From Candidatus Aminicenantota bacterium (GTDB taxonomy: Bacteria; Acidobacteriota; Aminicenantia; UBA2199), in contig JAPKZK010000185.1 in the NCBI GenBank assembly GCA_026393835.1, forward strand, positions 1 to 44,803: a stretch of DNA of 44,803 nucleotides, given 5' to 3'. Made by a program: the position numbers and the translations under genes. Shown piece by piece: positions 41,486 to 44,803 of this stretch; position 1 is the stretch's first letter, and every line of letters begins with the position of its first letter. Below the pieces are notes generated by a model that saw only the letters and a list, made by a program, of their open reading frames with translations, made no database searches and was not told where the DNA came from.

Positions 41486-41635
41486 TCAGCAGAAAATCCG
41501 GATAATGGTTGTTCCCAATACCTCTGGCGACACTTCGGAACCCCCGCGGATTTCCTTAACTTCCTGTTCGTTCAGCATGGTGACAAAGCTTTTAACTTCA
41601 ATTTTTTGTAATTGAAGTTTTTTTCTTTTTTCCAT
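41486..41635 (-). CDS. 49-aa RiPP precursor-like peptide with pinensin/class I lanthipeptide-type leader
   Basis: ATG 41635 with AAGGAGGG 4-5 nt upstream; stop at 41486-41488. The leader reads KKLQLQKIEVKSFVTMLNEQ and ends VKEIRGG at residues 26-32, matching the pattern K/L-x-L-x-x-I/L-x-V-x-S-F-V-T ... GG of pinensin-type class I lanthipeptide precursors. The 17-residue core is SEVSPEVLGTTIIRIFC, with four Ser/Thr (two Ser, two Thr) and a single C-terminal Cys, enough for one lanthionine-type ring and dehydrated residues. No LanB/LanC enzyme, protease or transporter is in the window, so modification would be in trans. The assignment rests on motif recognition. It lies immediately upstream of the propeller-AraC sensor. 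Confidence 0.65.
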   Translation of the reverse strand: MEKRKKLQLQKIEVKSFVTMLNEQEVKEIRGGSEVSPEVLGTTIIRIFC

Positions 41636-42011
41636 CTTTCCCTCCTTAATATTTTTTACTTATTTATCTTTCCCCTCAGCTTCCTTACAATGATATATTA
41701 GCAATTCCGTTGCCAGGTTTGTTGGGGCCCTGGTATCCGGGCCCCGGGAAAAACTTAAAGCTGCCGGGCTCCCTATTGGAATAGGGGGCATCAACGGCAA
41801 AGGAAATTTTTTTTGCAAGCCCATGATGCGGTGTGTTATTGCCGGCGGGAAACTATGTACCGGATATGAACCGTCTAAATCGGCTATGAACCGGGTTCAT
41901 AATTCTGCGGCAGCATGGGAACCTATTGGGTTCCCCAATTAATAGTCTGCCCAATGTAAACCGGGGCGAACCCGGTTTTATGGGGATCAAAGTTTATCCC
42001 TGCCCGTCTCC
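41636..42011. other. Hairpin-dense 376-bp gene-free region upstream of the peptide gene
   Basis: No ORF with an RBS on either strand. At least five perfect or near-perfect inverted repeats are packed here: GGGGCCC/GGGCCCC (41724-41745), CCCTATT/AATAGGG (41771-41786, extended by TGCC/GGCA), TATGAACC/GGTTCATA (41885-41901), GGGAACC/GGTTCCC (41917-41935) and AAACCGGG/CCCGGTTT (41957-41980). The last lies just after the DUF5916 stop and may be its terminator. The series could be a structured leader RNA of the peptide gene or clustered small repeats. Confidence 0.5.
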
Positions 42012-44207
42012 TCAAAACCGCCAGAGATAGGACACTTTGAAAAAGAAAGCCCGGTGTATTTCCAGGAAACGGTCGGACGGAATGTATTCTTCCCCATTCC
42101 AGCGCATCTTCTCCTGCACCGACCCATATCCCACGTGGACCACGGTGCCCGGGATGTATGTAAAAGAAGCCAGCACATCTAAAAATAACCTTTTCCAGTA
42201 CGCGTTGTATTCCACAATTCCACGGAAAAATAGATATTTATTCACCTGGAAAGTCGTGCGGCTGCGGATGATGCCGTAATCATATTCCTTTTGGGAATCC
42301 GCTTTACGGTAAAAATCCGTATAGGTCAGGTCTAACCCCGTACTGAACTTTTCCGTCGGTTGGAAATCCAGGGTCAGGGAGGCGCGGTTGGTTTTCCCGG
42401 CAAAGGGGTTCTCCGCGTCGTAGAAAATATTCCCATGATGCCGAAAGAAAAGGTAGAAATAAAGTTGCCCTGTGATCTGGCTTTCGGCCTGGAAGCCGAC
42501 GCCGCCGGTCCCGAAACGTCTTCCGGCAAACACTTCATTGGCCAGTATCAAGTCGAGACGGAACACGGAACTCCGGGGCATGGTGAAGCGGAAAGTAAAC
42601 AAGTTGAATGATTCCACCAAATTACTCTCCTTGTCCAATAAATGATAACTCCAGTAAAAAGGTTCGATGCGCTGGAAAAATGTGGATTTCGGGTAGAAAC
42701 GGTACATCCCCATTGCCCCCAGCCGGGCGACCCCCTCCCGGTTCAGGAACCCGGTATCGATACGGAAATCCCTGGATATATCCTGGAGACCCAAATCTAA
42801 ATAAAGGCTCCGGCTGCTGTAATTATAACGGAGTCCCAGGGCATGGCCGGGAGTATTTTTCTCGTCCCCCGGGTTCCTTGATAGCGATCCCAGTAAGTGG
42901 TACTCGGCCGTGGTGTATTTTGAAAGCCTTAATCGGCCGTCGATGCCTGCCACCCGGTTGTACCCCTGGGAAAGTTCTCTGCCGGTGTAAAATCCGCCGA
43001 TATAAGCATCGTTGGCAAAGGCATGGCGGAAGCGCAATATCCCGAATACAGGGCGGCGGGTTCCCGGATCATCTTCAGCGCCGTTATTATCCCGCGGCTC
43101 ATCCACTGCGAAAATAGCGGCCATACTGTTTTTACTGCCGATCTTACCCGATAGTTTCAGACCGAATAATGGGTTAATGATGGTCCGGGTATGGACTACG
43201 GCAAAAAGCGGCGCTTCTTCGGTATTACCGGCAAACTGGAACGCCTCCATGCCTTCCAGGAAAAAAGGACGTTTCTCCTGGTAATAAAGGGCATAGCGAA
43301 GGTTGACATCCACCTGCCCCGCATCCGCTTCCACCTGGCTGAAATCGGGATTGTAAGCGGCGTCCATTACCAGGCTGGGCGTGAGCCCCACTTTGGCCGT
43401 AAGACCGATATCCGTCGCCTTTTTTTCTACCGTCCACCGGCCTTGCTCATGGGCCCACGACCGGGAATGAGTAAAGGCCGGCAGCAATTCCACGACTCGT
43501 TCATACTTCATATCTTTTACCAGGATAGGCTGTATCTGGGACAGGGTCGCCCCTTTATCCGGGAAAATTTCCGGGAAACAGGCATTCTCCGAGGTACGAA
43601 CGATGTTTCTTATTATCCACAACCCCATTTTTACTTTCTTCTTGAACGGGAAACGGATGCTCTTGAAAGGGATTTTCATTTCCACGGTGTAGCCCTTATC
43701 GTCGATAATACCTTTACTGTACCAGACCATATCATGGCTGCCGTCCATATCTCCGTCGGCATCCACCATGCCGTCCCCCTGGATGCCCAGGGGGTTAACG
43801 ATGAACCCATAAGCATTTTGCCGGTCGTAAAAAGTATCGATGGCCACGGCCACCCAATCGTCGCCGAACATGTTGTCCCTCTTGGTGACTGTCCCCTTAA
43901 TCTCGGAGACATTCTTTTGAAAACAGCGGGCGGCAAAGTAAAAATTTTCCCGGTCCGAGCAACCATATACCACCGTCTCTTCGCTGGCCGGCTTGCCGTA
44001 ATCGGGTTTAAATGTTTTGAAATCCCGGAAACAGGCCGCCGTTTCCCACGCCGGGTCGTCCAGTTTTCCGTCGAGAGTGGGTGGATGATCGATGAGGGGA
44101 ATTTCGATCGCTTCTTTTGCCTCTATTGCATTAAGCGGGGCGCCGGCGCAGAGAAAGAACAGAAACGCCGCCATTATGTATGCCGTGTACGGTATCATTT
44201 TGTGCAT
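42012..44207 (-). CDS. DUF5916 outer-membrane protein with CBM9-like N-terminal domain
   Basis: 731 aa. A signal peptide (IMAAFLFFLCAGAPLNA) is followed by a CBM9-like sandwich (~35-230: PTLDGKLDDPAWETA ... VAVAIDTFYDRQNAYGFIVNPLG ... YTVEMKIPFKSIRF) and a long DUF5916 domain with alternating hydrophobic strands (YNPDFSQVEADAGQVDVNLRY, EKRPFFLEGMEAF). The chain ends in ...SYLWRF, with the terminal Phe expected of Omp85-inserted beta-barrels. CBM9-like modules bind sugars, so a carbohydrate-related surface role is possible. AGGAGG precedes the ATG. It is upstream of the peptide gene and in the same direction, but a hairpin region separates them. Confidence 0.88.
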   Translation of the reverse strand: MHKMIPYTAYIMAAFLFFLCAGAPLNAIEAKEAIEIPLIDHPPTLDGKLDDPAWETAACFRDFKTFKPDYGKPASEETVVYGCSDRENFYFAARCFQKNVSEIKGTVTKRDNMFGDDWVAVAIDTFYDRQNAYGFIVNPLGIQGDGMVDADGDMDGSHDMVWYSKGIIDDKGYTVEMKIPFKSIRFPFKKKVKMGLWIIRNIVRTSENACFPEIFPDKGATLSQIQPILVKDMKYERVVELLPAFTHSRSWAHEQGRWTVEKKATDIGLTAKVGLTPSLVMDAAYNPDFSQVEADAGQVDVNLRYALYYQEKRPFFLEGMEAFQFAGNTEEAPLFAVVHTRTIINPLFGLKLSGKIGSKNSMAAIFAVDEPRDNNGAEDDPGTRRPVFGILRFRHAFANDAYIGGFYTGRELSQGYNRVAGIDGRLRLSKYTTAEYHLLGSLSRNPGDEKNTPGHALGLRYNYSSRSLYLDLGLQDISRDFRIDTGFLNREGVARLGAMGMYRFYPKSTFFQRIEPFYWSYHLLDKESNLVESFNLFTFRFTMPRSSVFRLDLILANEVFAGRRFGTGGVGFQAESQITGQLYFYLFFRHHGNIFYDAENPFAGKTNRASLTLDFQPTEKFSTGLDLTYTDFYRKADSQKEYDYGIIRSRTTFQVNKYLFFRGIVEYNAYWKRLFLDVLASFTYIPGTVVHVGYGSVQEKMRWNGEEYIPSDRFLEIHRAFFFKVSYLWRF

Positions 44208-44298
44208 TTCGTACCTCCTGGTCCTGTTTTTTTTTAATATAATTAAACGTTAAATGGAAGCAAAAAGTTTTGTTCAGTTTATTTTATCTCTAAATGGG

Positions 44299-44739
44299 TT
44301 AAGAAGCAAGGGGGGTGGGAGGCGTAAGAAGTGCTGTTTCCCTGGTTTGCCGGTCCTGTTTGTATTTGTAGAAATGAGTTAATAGCTCATGCCTCAGTAC
44401 GGGATCCTGTTCGATAGCAGTCAATAATTCCTTGACATCCGGCGTTTCATTTATCAGGGCTTTTGTTTGTTTTTCATTGGCCAATGCCGCCTGCTTCTCT
44501 TTTAGATGCATGGGACCAATGCCGAATAACAGCCAATCCAGGGATATATCGAACACTTCATGCAACCGGAGCAATGTCTCCATCCTGGGAAGCGAAAAAC
44601 CGATTTCACTTCTATATAAATTACTCCTGGCAATTCCTAATCTCTGCGCCATTTCACTGCGGCCATATCCATATGACTTCCTGGCCAGTTCTAAGCGATT
44701 ACCTACCTCGTTTATAAAATTTTTTGACCGTAGTTTCAT
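44299..44739 (-). CDS. XRE-family transcriptional regulator
   Basis: 146 aa. The N-terminal Cro/CI helix-turn-helix reads VGNRLELARKSYGYGRSEMAQRLGIARSNLYRSEIGFSLPRMETLLRLHEVFDISLDWLLFGIGPMHL. The C-terminal part is helical and charged, ending in a Thr/Pro-rich tail. Its layout resembles the XRE protein at 20470, but sequence similarity is limited to the HTH and the WLLFG/YLLTG segment. CGGAGGAG precedes the ATG. Possible operator upstream (44767-44787). Whether it controls the DUF5916 or sensor genes downstream is not known. Confidence 0.88.
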   Translation of the reverse strand: MKLRSKNFINEVGNRLELARKSYGYGRSEMAQRLGIARSNLYRSEIGFSLPRMETLLRLHEVFDISLDWLLFGIGPMHLKEKQAALANEKQTKALINETPDVKELLTAIEQDPVLRHELLTHFYKYKQDRQTRETALLTPPTPLAS

Positions 44740-44766
44740 TTTTCCACTCCTCCGAATATGCTTTGA

Positions 44767-44787
44767 ACCTGTAAGATGATAACAGGT
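44767..44787 (-). promoter_or_regulatory. Inverted repeat, candidate operator of the XRE gene
   Basis: ACCTGT and ACAGGT separated by 9 bp, 28-48 bp before the XRE start. Size and position fit self-regulation by a dimeric HTH protein. Confidence 0.4.
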
Positions 44788-44803
44788 GATAAGAATGTGA
44801 ATA

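Overview
The window looks like chromosome from an uncultured, strictly anaerobic, Gram-negative bacterium. Outer-membrane traits are an LpxH-type lipid A hydrolase and a DUF5916 beta-barrel protein. Anaerobic traits are a tungsten/molybdenum aldehyde:ferredoxin oxidoreductase and a TrpRS with an Fe-S type cysteine motif. The many two-component-regulator propeller sensors and repeat-rich intergenic DNA suggest Acidobacteriota / Candidatus Aminicenantes. That is inference from gene style; there is no rRNA to test it.

Layout. 1-3200 is a decayed accessory zone: a frameshifted Rho_N-like membrane protein, an MNT/HEPN pair, a TPR gene stump cut by a 21-bp-repeat element, and a 5'-truncated group II intron (RT fragment plus domains V/VI). 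3280-8640 is housekeeping: an EAL/HDOD protein, then yceD-rpmF-plsX-fabG-acpP-fabF. 8705-20175 mixes conserved genes (pgeF, gph, a NarL-type two-component pair, lpxH-like, M50 protease, trpS-scpA-scpB, hisC, a STAS protein) with an IS66 remnant and an Rpn nuclease. 20175-21830 is a second decayed zone: a MITE-like hairpin inside an hsdM stump, an XRE regulator between two copies of a short hairpin repeat, and a 20-unit 21-bp array related to the one at 1.9 kb. 21829-27845 is a metabolic cluster behind a consensus sigma-70 promoter: AOR, aminotransferase, an unrecognised 412-aa protein, homoserine dehydrogenase and a cupin.

27850-44207, all on the minus strand, is the most unusual part. It holds three giant periplasmic-propeller sensors (two histidine kinases and one fused directly to an AraC DNA-binding domain). 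Each is immediately preceded by a gene for a very small protein: two by members of a 74-aa two-cysteine family (four copies here) and one by a 49-aa peptide with a pinensin/class I lanthipeptide-like GG leader. A secreted YCF48-like propeller protein and a DUF5916 outer-membrane protein lie alongside. I read this as a candidate small-peptide/propeller-sensor system. The pairing is visible in the sequence; the functional link is inference.

No tRNA, rRNA or CRISPR array was recognised.
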